Shown here in pieces: positions 6,962 to 14,368 of a DNA stretch of 64,000 bases. The position numbers were made by a program, and so were the translations under genes. The notes below the pieces were generated by a model. That model had not been told where the DNA came from. It worked only from the letters and a program-made list of their open reading frames with translations, and made no database searches. The stretch is from SIG455 sp045589495 (GTDB lineage Bacteria; Bacillota; Clostridia; UMGS1810), in NCBI GenBank assembly GCA_045589495.1, contig JAZNPF010000038.1, forward strand, positions 62,001 to 126,000, read 5' to 3'. Positions within the stretch are counted from its first letter, which is position 1. Each line of letters starts with the position of its first letter.

Positions 6962-6990
6962 ATTTTATCACAAAATAGTATATGTGGCAA
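6962..6990 (-). promoter_or_regulatory. SigA-type promoter TTGCCA-N17-TAAAAT for the DacF-like gene
   Basis: On the minus strand, TTGCCA (6990-6985) and TAAAAT (6967-6962) have a 17-base spacer and lie about 30 bases before the start codon. It faces away from the promoter of the O-acetylation operon at 7043. Confidence 0.55.
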
Positions 6991-7042
6991 TAATCATAGG
7001 AAAAAAACATTTATTTTTATTCATTTTTTTCTTTGTAAATAA

Positions 7043-7072
7043 TTGACGCAATAATACAAAATATGATAAAAT
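7043..7072 (+). promoter_or_regulatory. SigA-type promoter TTGACG-N18-TAAAAT for the O-acetylation operon
   Basis: TTGACG at 7043-7048 and TAAAAT at 7067-7072 are spaced by 18 bases, 29 bases upstream of the start at 7102. An in-frame ATG at 7063 lies within this element, which argues that it is not the start codon of the downstream gene. Confidence 0.55.
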
Positions 7073-7101
7073 TAACTCATATAACTGAAAGGATATTTTT
7101 A

Positions 7102-8532
7102 ATGAAAACTAAAGAGAAAATCGCTAAAATTTTAACGGTTGCTTTTTTGGCGGCATCAATGATTCTGTCGCCAAGCACCGCATATCATACATCTGCCGAC
7201 CCTGAAAGTAAGGTGTTGGCTCTTTATGCTGCTGAAAAAAAGTTTGATGTAAACGGAAATCCGTATGAATTGGGTGACGATATTTTATTATATTATTCAA
7301 ATATTTTTATGCCCGTGGATGATATTTTGCCAAAATGCGGATTTACATTAGGGTGGGATGCATCGCTTCCTGCAACTGTTGCGGTTAAAGACGGGGTAAC
7401 ATCGTACATAATTATGAACAGCCCGGTTGTATGGGTTGGTCCGAAAAGATTTGAATATGATTTGCCGTCTATGGTGTACCATGATAAACTGTATATTAGC
7501 CTTGCCATGTTTTCTGATTTGACAGGCTTTTACGTTACTCTTGACGGAAAACTTGAAGAAACAGATTTCAATAAACGTGATTTGCTCACAAACACGTTTA
7601 TTACGGACGAATATCGCATGCCAAACGAAGATATCGCGTACGGCGGCGGTGTAACTATGGCAGGCGCATTTGCATTTGAACGTGTTGGAGTGTCGGGTGA
7701 AAATGCTGTCAACTATGCACACGTTGTAAATACTGTTGCAACTGCGTTACCGCTTGTCAAAACGTATAATATACTGGTTCCTACATCGGGTGAATTTTAT
7801 GCGCCGAAAGAGATGGCTCTTTACCAGACAGACGGAATAAAGACGGTTTATCAGAATCTTTCTGCTAATGTAACACCTATAAACGCAGTTAAACCGCTTA
7901 TGCAACACGCAGGAGAAAAGATATATTTTTCTACAGATCACCACTGGACACAACGCGGTGCATATTATGCATATAAAGCGTATGCTGCAAATAAGGGGTG
8001 GACGGTGCCTGAACTTTCCGAGTTTACCATGGATAATTCAGAAACTCATGTAGGTTCTTTTGCCAACTTCACAAAAGATACTCCGCTCAATGAAAAAATA
8101 TGTGCAAACGAAGAACTTTTAGAACGTTTTATGCCTGTGGTGGATGTCAAGGCATGTGCATACAAAGATATGTATATGACCAAAAAAATTGCAGATATAA
8201 CACCTGTTTCTTCTAAAATCAACTCATATTCTTGCTTTATCGGCGGAGACAATCCGCTTACCGTTATGGTTACAAATGTAAACAACGGAAAGAAACTGGT
8301 TATAATAAAAGAATCGTTCGGCAATGCATTTGCTACGTGGGCGCTTAATAATTATCAGGAAGTTTATGTGGTAGACCCCCGTAAATTTAACGGATTCGGC
8401 GGAAATACCGAGCGGTTTAATCTTGTTGATTTTTATAAATTCACTCATTTTGACGATTTGGTTATTATCAATTATCCCGTGTCTGTTGGCTCGGTGGGAA
8501 TACGTGAGGCTATACTGGATATGGTAAGATAA
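7102..8532 (+). CDS. DHHW-family SGNH-like acetyltransferase partner with N-terminal stalk domain
   Basis: Exported protein of 476 residues. A signal peptide spans about 1-31. A segment at about 40-160 has the repeating beta pattern of the copper amine oxidase N-terminal ('stalk') family: FMPVDDILPKCGFTLGWDA, then a second unit ending LYISLAMFSDLTGFYVTLDG. The C-terminal half is an AlgJ/AlgX-like domain with TDHHWTQRGAYYAY (DHHW at 279-282, giving the Asp-x-His pair) and a serine in KESFGNAF. Such proteins complete the transfer of acetyl groups, passed across the membrane by an MBOAT protein, to a polysaccharide; the MBOAT is the next gene. The start at 7102 has AAAGGA nine bases upstream; the ATG at 7063 overlaps the promoter. 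The target polymer is unknown. Confidence 0.8.
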   Translation: MKTKEKIAKILTVAFLAASMILSPSTAYHTSADPESKVLALYAAEKKFDVNGNPYELGDDILLYYSNIFMPVDDILPKCGFTLGWDASLPATVAVKDGVTSYIIMNSPVVWVGPKRFEYDLPSMVYHDKLYISLAMFSDLTGFYVTLDGKLEETDFNKRDLLTNTFITDEYRMPNEDIAYGGGVTMAGAFAFERVGVSGENAVNYAHVVNTVATALPLVKTYNILVPTSGEFYAPKEMALYQTDGIKTVYQNLSANVTPINAVKPLMQHAGEKIYFSTDHHWTQRGAYYAYKAYAANKGWTVPELSEFTMDNSETHVGSFANFTKDTPLNEKICANEELLERFMPVVDVKACAYKDMYMTKKIADITPVSSKINSYSCFIGGDNPLTVMVTNVNNGKKLVIIKESFGNAFATWALNNYQEVYVVDPRKFNGFGGNTERFNLVDFYKFTHFDDLVIINYPVSVGSVGIREAILDMVR

Positions 8533-8547
8533 TAAGGAGTTTGAATA

Positions 8548-9942
8548 ATGGTATTTTCAAGTTTACTCTTTTTATGTATATTTCTTCCCGTGGTTCTTGT
8601 GGCATATAATCTTTCAAAAAATCTGACGTATAAAAACATCGTACTGATTATATCGTCGCTCATATTTTATTCATGGGGAGAACCTGTATGGGTGCTGATG
8701 CTCGTTTTCAGTGCTATGGTAGACTATACCTGTGCGCGTGTGATAGATAAATTCAGAGGAAATTGGCTATCAAAGGCGGCACTGTTGTCATCACTCATAA
8801 TAAATCTCGGCATTCTGTTTGTTTTTAAATATTCGGGGTTTATTGTTGATAATATAAATATGATTACCGGGCTTAATATCCCTTTTAACGGATTTTCACT
8901 TCCTCTTGGAATATCGTTTTACACATTCCAGACAATATCTTATACGATAGATGTTTACAGAGGGGATACAAACGTACAGAAATCACCGCTTAAATATCTT
9001 ACGTATCTTTCAATGTTCCCTCAACTTGTTGCTGGCCCGATTGTGCGATATGCTGATATTGACCGCCAGATTAACAACCGCAGAGTTACCGCAAAGGATT
9101 TTGAATATGGAATATATCGCTTTGCACAGGGCATGTTTAAAAAAGTAATCCTTGCAAACAGTGCAGGAGCAGTTGCAACATCTCTTATCGGCGGCGATCT
9201 TTCGTCTGTTTCTGTGCTTGGTGCGTGGCTCGGAATGATAATGTATACATTCCAGATTTATTTTGATTTTTCTGGATATTCAGATATGGCTATCGGTATG
9301 GGCAGATTTTTCGGATTTAAATTTCTGGAAAACTTTAATTACCCATATATTTCAACAAGCGTAACGGAGTTCTGGAGAAGATGGCACATGTCACTGAGCA
9401 GTTTCTTCAGAGATTATGTGTATATTCCGCTTGGGGGAAACAGAAAATTGCAGATACGTAATATACTTATTGTGTGGATGCTTACGGGCTTCTGGCACGG
9501 TGCAAGTTGGAATTTTATCTTCTGGGGCTTGTATTACGGAATTTTACTTATCGTTGAAAAGAAACTTTTTAGCGGCATGCTTATGAAACTGCCTAAACCG
9601 ATTGGTCTTATATACAGCAGTATTATAATCTTTTTCGGATGGACGCTCTTTTACTTTACCGATATAGGAAGTATATGGATGTTTTTAAAAGCGGCATTTG
9701 GCGTAACAGGTAAGTTTATTGATTTGACATCACTGTCAACTCTTGCTTCAAACATCTTCTTGCTGATATTACTTTTTGTATCATCAACTCCATATCCGAA
9801 GAATATGTATCTTAAAATTACGGAGAAATATCAGGCGGTGGGAACTGTGTGCTCGCCGTTACTTGTTGCAGTTGTGCTTATAATATCTTTCACTTTACTT
9901 GTAGGCTCAACGTACAATCCGTTTTTGTATTTCAGGTTTTAA
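8548..9942 (+). CDS. MBOAT-family O-acyltransferase (AlgI/PatA-like)
   Basis: Polytopic membrane protein of 464 residues that should move acetyl groups from the cytoplasm for O-acetylation of an extracellular polymer. It has the AlgI landmarks: LPLGISFYTFQTISYTID, a QLVAGPIVRY segment, the conserved EFWRRWHMSLSSFFRDYVY motif and TGFWHGASWNFIFWG, whose histidine is the essential MBOAT residue. Hydrophobic segments occur along the whole length. Start: ATG after AAGGAGTTTG. It sits between two DHHW proteins with 15-base gaps on either side, so the three should be made together. Without dltA or dltC nearby, the D-alanylation protein DltB is less likely than an acetylation system. Confidence 0.9.
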   Translation: MVFSSLLFLCIFLPVVLVAYNLSKNLTYKNIVLIISSLIFYSWGEPVWVLMLVFSAMVDYTCARVIDKFRGNWLSKAALLSSLIINLGILFVFKYSGFIVDNINMITGLNIPFNGFSLPLGISFYTFQTISYTIDVYRGDTNVQKSPLKYLTYLSMFPQLVAGPIVRYADIDRQINNRRVTAKDFEYGIYRFAQGMFKKVILANSAGAVATSLIGGDLSSVSVLGAWLGMIMYTFQIYFDFSGYSDMAIGMGRFFGFKFLENFNYPYISTSVTEFWRRWHMSLSSFFRDYVYIPLGGNRKLQIRNILIVWMLTGFWHGASWNFIFWGLYYGILLIVEKKLFSGMLMKLPKPIGLIYSSIIIFFGWTLFYFTDIGSIWMFLKAAFGVTGKFIDLTSLSTLASNIFLLILLFVSSTPYPKNMYLKITEKYQAVGTVCSPLLVAVVLIISFTLLVGSTYNPFLYFRF

Positions 9943-9957
9943 GAAAGGAGTATTGTG

Positions 9958-11148
9958 ATGAAAACAAAAATTACAATTTCCGTTTTTGTGGCATTGCTCC
10001 TTGCGTTTTTCGTGATAGGCGTCATTATGCCTGAAGATGAACAAAGTGCTATAAAAGAAAACAGAGCTTTAAAAGAGTTTCCTGAATTCACGGCACAAAC
10101 GATTTTTTCGGGTACGTTTTCACGTGAATTTGAAGATTATCTTTCCGATAATGTCGGCATGCGAAGTAAATTTACTGCTTTATCTTCCAAAGTTAATGAT
10201 TTAAAAGGTATTAAAACTAATCTTGGAAGTATTGTGTCTGTAAAAAAAGATTTGGGCGCGGGCGGAGAAAGTGATGAAAGTTCACGTTTGCTTGTACTGC
10301 GTGACCGCATTATGGAAATATATAAGGATAAGCCCGAAAGCGGTATGAAATATGCAGAGGCAGTCAATAAATATGCTGACGCATTTTCAGACCGTGCAAA
10401 AGTATATTCAATGCTTATTCCGACACAGATTGAATTTGCTGAGGACATTTATGCCAAATCTTCCGATAGTCAAAAAGATGCTATAGACAGAATTTACGGA
10501 ACAATCTCAGATGATGCAATAAAAATAAACGTTTACGATACAATGAAAGAAAATTCCGGTGATTATATATATTTCCGCACAGACCACCATTGGACACAAC
10601 GCGGTGCCTACCTTGCGTATAGTCAGTTCGTGAAAGAAGCAGGATATACACCCGTTTCGCTTTCATCGTTAAAACTTAAAACCGCTGACGGATTTTTGGG
10701 ATTTCTGTATAATCAGGCAAATGACACAAGCCTTGCCAACTATCCTGATACAATAGAATGGTTTGAGGGCGATGAACTGTATACTGTAAAAGCATCTACA
10801 GTAGAAAATGGTGAAACAGTTGAGTATAACAGCAGAATTTATGCTGAACCTGAAGGGAATCCGAAATACAGCATATTTATGGGCGGTGACCATTCGCTTG
10901 CCGAGATCAATACTGATGTCCCTGACGGCAAAACGGTACTAGTTATAAAAGATTCTTATGCAAACGCACTTTTGCCTTTGCTTACCAATAATTATTCAAC
11001 TGTACTTGCGGTAGATCCGCGTTCTTACTACGGAACGGTAGAAGAACTTGTAGAAAAATATGATGTTGACGATATACTCATTATGAACTATATCTTTACA
11101 ACAACATTTGATGATTTTATTTCAAAAATAGATGATATTTGCAAATGA
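9958..11148 (+). CDS. DHHW-family AlgJ/AlgX-like acetyltransferase partner (second copy)
   Basis: A 396-residue protein with one N-terminal hydrophobic segment (about 5-22), likely an anchor or signal. It continues with the hallmark of this family, PEDEQSAIKENRALKEFPEF, then a low-complexity linker near 95-105 and an SGNH-like domain. TDHHWTQRGAYLAY places DHHW at 209-212, and KDSYANAL supplies the candidate nucleophilic serine. It lacks the stalk domain of the first DHHW protein, so the pair are diverged paralogues flanking one MBOAT. The ATG at 9958 is seven bases after AAAGGAG; a GTG at 9955 is an alternative. Whether the two act on different sites or different polymers cannot be told from sequence. 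Confidence 0.85.
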   Translation: MKTKITISVFVALLLAFFVIGVIMPEDEQSAIKENRALKEFPEFTAQTIFSGTFSREFEDYLSDNVGMRSKFTALSSKVNDLKGIKTNLGSIVSVKKDLGAGGESDESSRLLVLRDRIMEIYKDKPESGMKYAEAVNKYADAFSDRAKVYSMLIPTQIEFAEDIYAKSSDSQKDAIDRIYGTISDDAIKINVYDTMKENSGDYIYFRTDHHWTQRGAYLAYSQFVKEAGYTPVSLSSLKLKTADGFLGFLYNQANDTSLANYPDTIEWFEGDELYTVKASTVENGETVEYNSRIYAEPEGNPKYSIFMGGDHSLAEINTDVPDGKTVLVIKDSYANALLPLLTNNYSTVLAVDPRSYYGTVEELVEKYDVDDILIMNYIFTTTFDDFISKIDDICK

Positions 11149-11163
11149 TAAGGAAGTGATAAA

Positions 11164-11991
11164 GTGTCAGATATTATATCGGTTGCCGCAATAAATGATA
11201 TGTCGGGCTCCGGCAGATGCTCTTTAACTGCAGCGATGCCAATCATCAGTGCGTTCGGACTGCAATGCTGCGCACTTCCTACTGCGATTTTGTCTAATCA
11301 TACAGGTTACGATAAATATTTTTTTGACGATTACACTGATAAAATGGAACGCTTTATACAGGACTGGAAAGCATACGATATGCATTTCGGATGCATATAT
11401 ACGGGCTTTCTTGGGTCTGAAAAGCAGATTGATATTGCAGAAAAGTTTTTTGAAGCGTTTCGTGAGGAAAACACAAAAGTTCTGGTTGATCCCGTTATGG
11501 GCGATGACGGAAGAATTTATTCCACATACACTTACGAACTTTGTGATAAAATGAAACGTCTTATAAGTTATGCAGATGTTGTAACTCCTAATGTTACAGA
11601 AGCTTCAATTTTAAGCGGTGTAGAATACTCCGGTGATAATATAACTCTCGAAAAAGCGCATTCTATGGCTGTGGCTATAAGTGAACTTGGTACGCCCAAT
11701 GTTATAATAACCGGCATTAAACGTGACGGGTATGCCATAAACTATATATACTCCCCTCAAGGCGAACATGAATACACATCTCCGATAGTGCCCGTTTATT
11801 ATTCCGGTACAGGCGATGTGTTTGCCTCTATTGTATGCGGATTTCTGGCAAAGGGCAAATCTATTGCCGAGGGTGTGGAATTTGCTACGAAATTCATTGA
11901 AAATGCGGCTAAATATTCGTATGAGCAGGGGCTTACATATTTAGAGGGTATTTGCTTTGAAAAATTTATAAAGGAGATTTGTCTGCTATGA
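11164..11991 (+). CDS. pdxK: Pyridoxal/pyridoxamine kinase
   Basis: Ribokinase-fold kinase of 275 residues that phosphorylates B6 vitamers for PLP salvage. Visible features are the N-terminal NDMSGSGRCSL segment, SNHTGYDKY, the VDPVMGDDGR motif, TPNVTEASILSGV and the anion-hole/catalytic motif YSGTGDVFASI (catalytic Asp in G-T-G-D). The start is GTG at 11164 after AAGGAAG. Its stop overlaps the ATG of the following ECF S-component (ATGA), so the two are translationally coupled, which suggests import and trapping of the same vitamin. It is the fourth gene of the operon that begins with the O-acetylation genes. Confidence 0.88.
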   Translation: MSDIISVAAINDMSGSGRCSLTAAMPIISAFGLQCCALPTAILSNHTGYDKYFFDDYTDKMERFIQDWKAYDMHFGCIYTGFLGSEKQIDIAEKFFEAFREENTKVLVDPVMGDDGRIYSTYTYELCDKMKRLISYADVVTPNVTEASILSGVEYSGDNITLEKAHSMAVAISELGTPNVIITGIKRDGYAINYIYSPQGEHEYTSPIVPVYYSGTGDVFASIVCGFLAKGKSIAEGVEFATKFIENAAKYSYEQGLTYLEGICFEKFIKEICLL

Positions 11992-12488
11992 AAACACGGA
12001 AACTAACAATGACGGGGCTTTTTACTGCTTTGGTATGTGTTGCTACTATGTTCATACATCTGCCTGTGCCGATGACGGGCGGATATGTACATATTGGCGA
12101 TGCATTTATATATCTGGCATCTTGTGTACTACCTGTTCCTTATGCAATAGTTGCAGGTGCCGTTGGTGCAGGTATGGCAGATGCCTTTGGCGGATATGTT
12201 GTGTACGTTGTGCCGACTGTAATCATAAAAACACTTCTTGTGCTGCCTTTTACATCAAAATGCAATAAGATAATATCTTTACGCACTTTTGTTTCGTCAG
12301 TCATTGCAAGCGTTATCGGTGTTGCAGGCTATTTTGTTGCAGATTACATTATATATGGCAACATGGCAACTGCTTTTGCCAATATGATTGCAGGAACGCT
12401 GCAGCCTGTTTTCAGTATAGCGGTGTTTGTGGCACTGGGATATGCTCTTGATAAATCCGATATCAAAAAAACATTAAATATAAATTAA
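11988..12488 (+). CDS. ECF transporter S component, probably for vitamin B6 (PdxU-like)
   Basis: A 166-residue, six-helix integral membrane protein. The segment GGYVHIGDAFIYLASCVL (about 28-45) is the typical substrate-binding S-component signature, and GAVGAGMADAFGGYVVY follows. S components need a shared EcfAA'T module, which is not in this window and would be supplied in trans. B6 specificity is inferred only from coupling to the pyridoxal kinase (four-base ATGA overlap). The ATG at 11988 is 11 bases from AAGGAG; an in-frame TTG at 11979 is too close. No riboswitch precedes it. Confidence 0.8.
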   Translation: MKTRKLTMTGLFTALVCVATMFIHLPVPMTGGYVHIGDAFIYLASCVLPVPYAIVAGAVGAGMADAFGGYVVYVVPTVIIKTLLVLPFTSKCNKIISLRTFVSSVIASVIGVAGYFVADYIIYGNMATAFANMIAGTLQPVFSIAVFVALGYALDKSDIKKTLNIN

Positions 12489-12502
12489 GGAAAGTGATTT
12501 TA

Positions 12503-13114
12503 ATGACAACTTTATATGAACTTGACGGAAGTCTGTATGTTAATGTAACTAACAGATGTCCTTGTGCGTGTGTTTTCTGTATACGCAATAATGGTGACAC
12601 AATACGTGAATCTGGCAGTTTGTGGTTTGAGGGTAACGAACCTTCTGCTGATGACATCAAAGCCGAATTTAAAAACTGGGATTTGACCAAGTTTTCATCA
12701 ATCGTTTTTTGCGGATATGGTGAGCCTTTGGAAAGACTGGACGTTGTATGTGATGTTGCAAAGTATATACGAACGATAACAGACTTGCCCATACGTATAA
12801 ATACAAACGGACTTTCTGACCTTATAAATGAAAAAGAACATACTGCCCTTGAACTTAAGGGCTTGGTAGATGTTGTTTCTATCAGTTTAAATGCCCCTGA
12901 TGCAGAGTCGTATCAGAAGGTAACAAACAGTTGCTATGGCGAAAAATCTTTTGATGCAATGCTTAAATTTGCAGCAGAATGTAAAACTGTTGTAGACAAG
13001 GTAACATTTACTGTTGTTGATGTTATATCTGATGAGGAAATAGAACGTTGCCGCAACCTCTCTGACGAAATGGGTATACCACTTCGTGTAAGGGAGTACG
13101 TTGGACAGTATTGA
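12503..13114 (+). CDS. Radical SAM protein, TatD-associated family
   Basis: A 203-residue short radical SAM protein. The cluster motif is C19-x3-C23-x2-C26 in NRCPCACVFC. The SAM-binding GYGEPL motif, the INTNGLSD strand and a VSISLNAPDAESY strand follow, giving a partial TIM barrel with no extra cluster domain. The sequence matches the family usually encoded beside the TatD nuclease, and its reaction is unknown. No tatD is seen in this window; it is instead the last gene of the acetylation/B6 operon, 14 bases after the ECF gene and just before a strong terminator. ATG at 12503 is preferred over GTG 12494, which lies within the ribosome binding site. Confidence 0.82.
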   Translation: MTTLYELDGSLYVNVTNRCPCACVFCIRNNGDTIRESGSLWFEGNEPSADDIKAEFKNWDLTKFSSIVFCGYGEPLERLDVVCDVAKYIRTITDLPIRINTNGLSDLINEKEHTALELKGLVDVVSISLNAPDAESYQKVTNSCYGEKSFDAMLKFAAECKTVVDKVTFTVVDVISDEEIERCRNLSDEMGIPLRVREYVGQY

Positions 13115-13121
13115 TTAGTTT

Positions 13122-13162
13122 AAAACCGTCGCTTAAAATGAATTTTAAGCGGCGGTTTTTTA
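13122..13162 (+). terminator. Strong intrinsic terminator of the six-gene operon
   Basis: AAAACCGTCGCTTAAAA (from 13122) pairs with TTTTAAGCGGCGGTTTT (to 13159) with one wobble and a tight loop, followed by TT. It lies eight bases after the radical SAM stop codon. Confidence 0.9.
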
Positions 13163-13177
13163 AACACATATAACATA

Positions 13178-13206
13178 TCATTTTCTGACTTGCCTTTGCA
13201 TACAAT
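13178..13206 (+). promoter_or_regulatory. SigE-type (mother-cell) promoter of spoIIID
   Basis: TCATTTT (13178-13184) matches six of seven positions of the SigE -35 consensus KMATATT. After exactly 14 bases, CATACAAT (13199-13206) matches the -10 consensus CATACAHT fully. In Bacillus, spoIIID is transcribed by SigE, so motif, spacing and target gene agree. Confidence 0.7.
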
Positions 13207-13235
13207 GTAACAACTATTGTTTTTGGGGGAGGAAA

Positions 13236-13490
13236 ATGAAAGATTATATCGAAGAGCGTGTCCTTGAACTCGCGAAGTACATTTTAGAGAATAAATCTAC
13301 AGTTCGTGCCACAGCAAAGCAATTTAATATTTCAAAATCTACCGTACATAAAGACATAACAGAACGTTTACAGAAAATCAATCCGTATATGGCAAATCAG
13401 GCAAAGGAAATACTTGATGAAAATAAGGCACAAAGGCACATAAGAGGCGGCATTGCCACAAAGAATAAATATAAAAATAAAAAGGCATAA
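13236..13490 (+). CDS. spoIIID: Sporulation transcriptional regulator SpoIIID
   Basis: An 84-residue mother-cell DNA-binding protein that represses or activates SigE-dependent genes and helps switch on SigK. The first half is a helix-turn-helix with VRATAKQFNISKSTVHKDIT (23-42), the diagnostic SpoIIID recognition region. A basic C-terminal tail follows (HIRGGIATKNKYKNKK), which contacts DNA in the Bacillus protein. Length and sequence match the family throughout. It is a single-gene unit: SigE-type promoter upstream, GGGGGAGG ribosome binding site and a terminator directly after the stop. No mreB or spoIIQ neighbour is present. Confidence 0.95.
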   Translation: MKDYIEERVLELAKYILENKSTVRATAKQFNISKSTVHKDITERLQKINPYMANQAKEILDENKAQRHIRGGIATKNKYKNKKA

Positions 13491-13528
13491 AAACCCCCGC
13501 CACAATTCCCAACGTGGCGGGGTTTTTA
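13490..13528. terminator. Bidirectional terminator between spoIIID and the DUF554 gene
   Basis: CCCCGCCAC (13495-13503) pairs with GTGGCGGGG (13514-13522), flanked by AAAA on the left and TTTTT on the right. It can serve the converging spoIIID and DUF554 transcripts. Confidence 0.9.
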
Positions 13529-13540
13529 TTAAAATATTTG

Positions 13541-14227
13541 TTAAAATAAATTTACAATAAAATAATAAATAATGGGAACGAATATTGCGGGGAGCATATT
13601 TCCTGCACGTATTTTTTTGATTCCCATCATATTTATTGAAAGTGCTATAATCAAAAGCCCGCCTACAGCAGACATTTCATTTATCATTATTTCGCTCATA
13701 AAGTTGCCGGCATACATTGATATAAGAGTTATGGCACCTTGATATACAAGTACGAATAAGGCAGAAAACATTACGCCTATACCTAATGTTGCCGCCAAAG
13801 ATATTGCAGTTATTCCGTCTATGACGCTTTTTGAAATTATAATAGAATAATCACCGTTTATACCTGCCTCCATAGAACCCATAACAGACATACTTCCTAC
13901 GCAAAAAAGAAGTGATGCTGATAAAAAACCTTCGGCAAAATCGGATGTATCGCCTTTGCTGAATTTTGATTTAAGTTTTTCGCCGAATCCATAGATTCTG
14001 TCTTCAATTTTAATTGCTTCACCGATGAGTATTCCTATAACCATACTTATTATAACAAGAGTCATATTTTGTGTTTGTACGGCGTTTTGTATTCCAATAA
14101 CAAGAACGCATAATGCAAGACCGGTGACGATTGATTTTGAAAAATTTTCTGTAATTTTGTTTTTGAAAAGAAGTCCGATTAAACTTCCTGCAATAACCAA
14201 AATAACATTTATAAATGTTGCTGTCAT
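13541..14227 (-). CDS. DUF554 family integral membrane protein
   Basis: A 228-residue protein with about six to seven membrane segments. The DUF554 pattern is clear: an opening INVILVIAGSLIGLLFKNKI, a GIQNAVQ turn, and the well-conserved central FLSASLLFCVGSMSVMGSME segment followed by ISKSVIDGITAISLAATLGIG. The role is not established; some relatives have been suggested as transporters. It is a lone gene converging on spoIIID, with a ribosome binding site AAAGGTCG upstream of the ATG. There is nothing nearby to suggest a substrate. Confidence 0.85.
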   Translation of the reverse strand: MTATFINVILVIAGSLIGLLFKNKITENFSKSIVTGLALCVLVIGIQNAVQTQNMTLVIISMVIGILIGEAIKIEDRIYGFGEKLKSKFSKGDTSDFAEGFLSASLLFCVGSMSVMGSMEAGINGDYSIIISKSVIDGITAISLAATLGIGVMFSALFVLVYQGAITLISMYAGNFMSEIMINEMSAVGGLLIIALSINMMGIKKIRAGNMLPAIFVPIIYYFIVNLF

Positions 14228-14301
14228 ATATATTCGACCTTTCGTGTTTAGTTAATTGGAATTATACCATATTTTATTTTTGTTTGCAATGCATAAAAGT
14301 A

Positions 14302-14330
14302 TTGAATTAGTTTGTTATAAATGGTATAAT
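14302..14330 (+). promoter_or_regulatory. SigA promoter TTGAAT-N17-TATAAT for recJ-rel
   Basis: TTGAAT at 14302-14307 and TATAAT at 14325-14330 with a 17-base spacer, 38 bases upstream of recJ. Confidence 0.7.
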
Positions 14331-14368
14331 TAAAATATTATAAACTGTTAAAAGGGGGCGGATGCAAT

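Noticed and set aside
8548..9942. Reading the MBOAT gene as dltB of a D-alanylation operon
   Set aside because: dltA, dltC and dltD are absent, and both neighbours are DHHW proteins, which go with AlgI-type acetylation.
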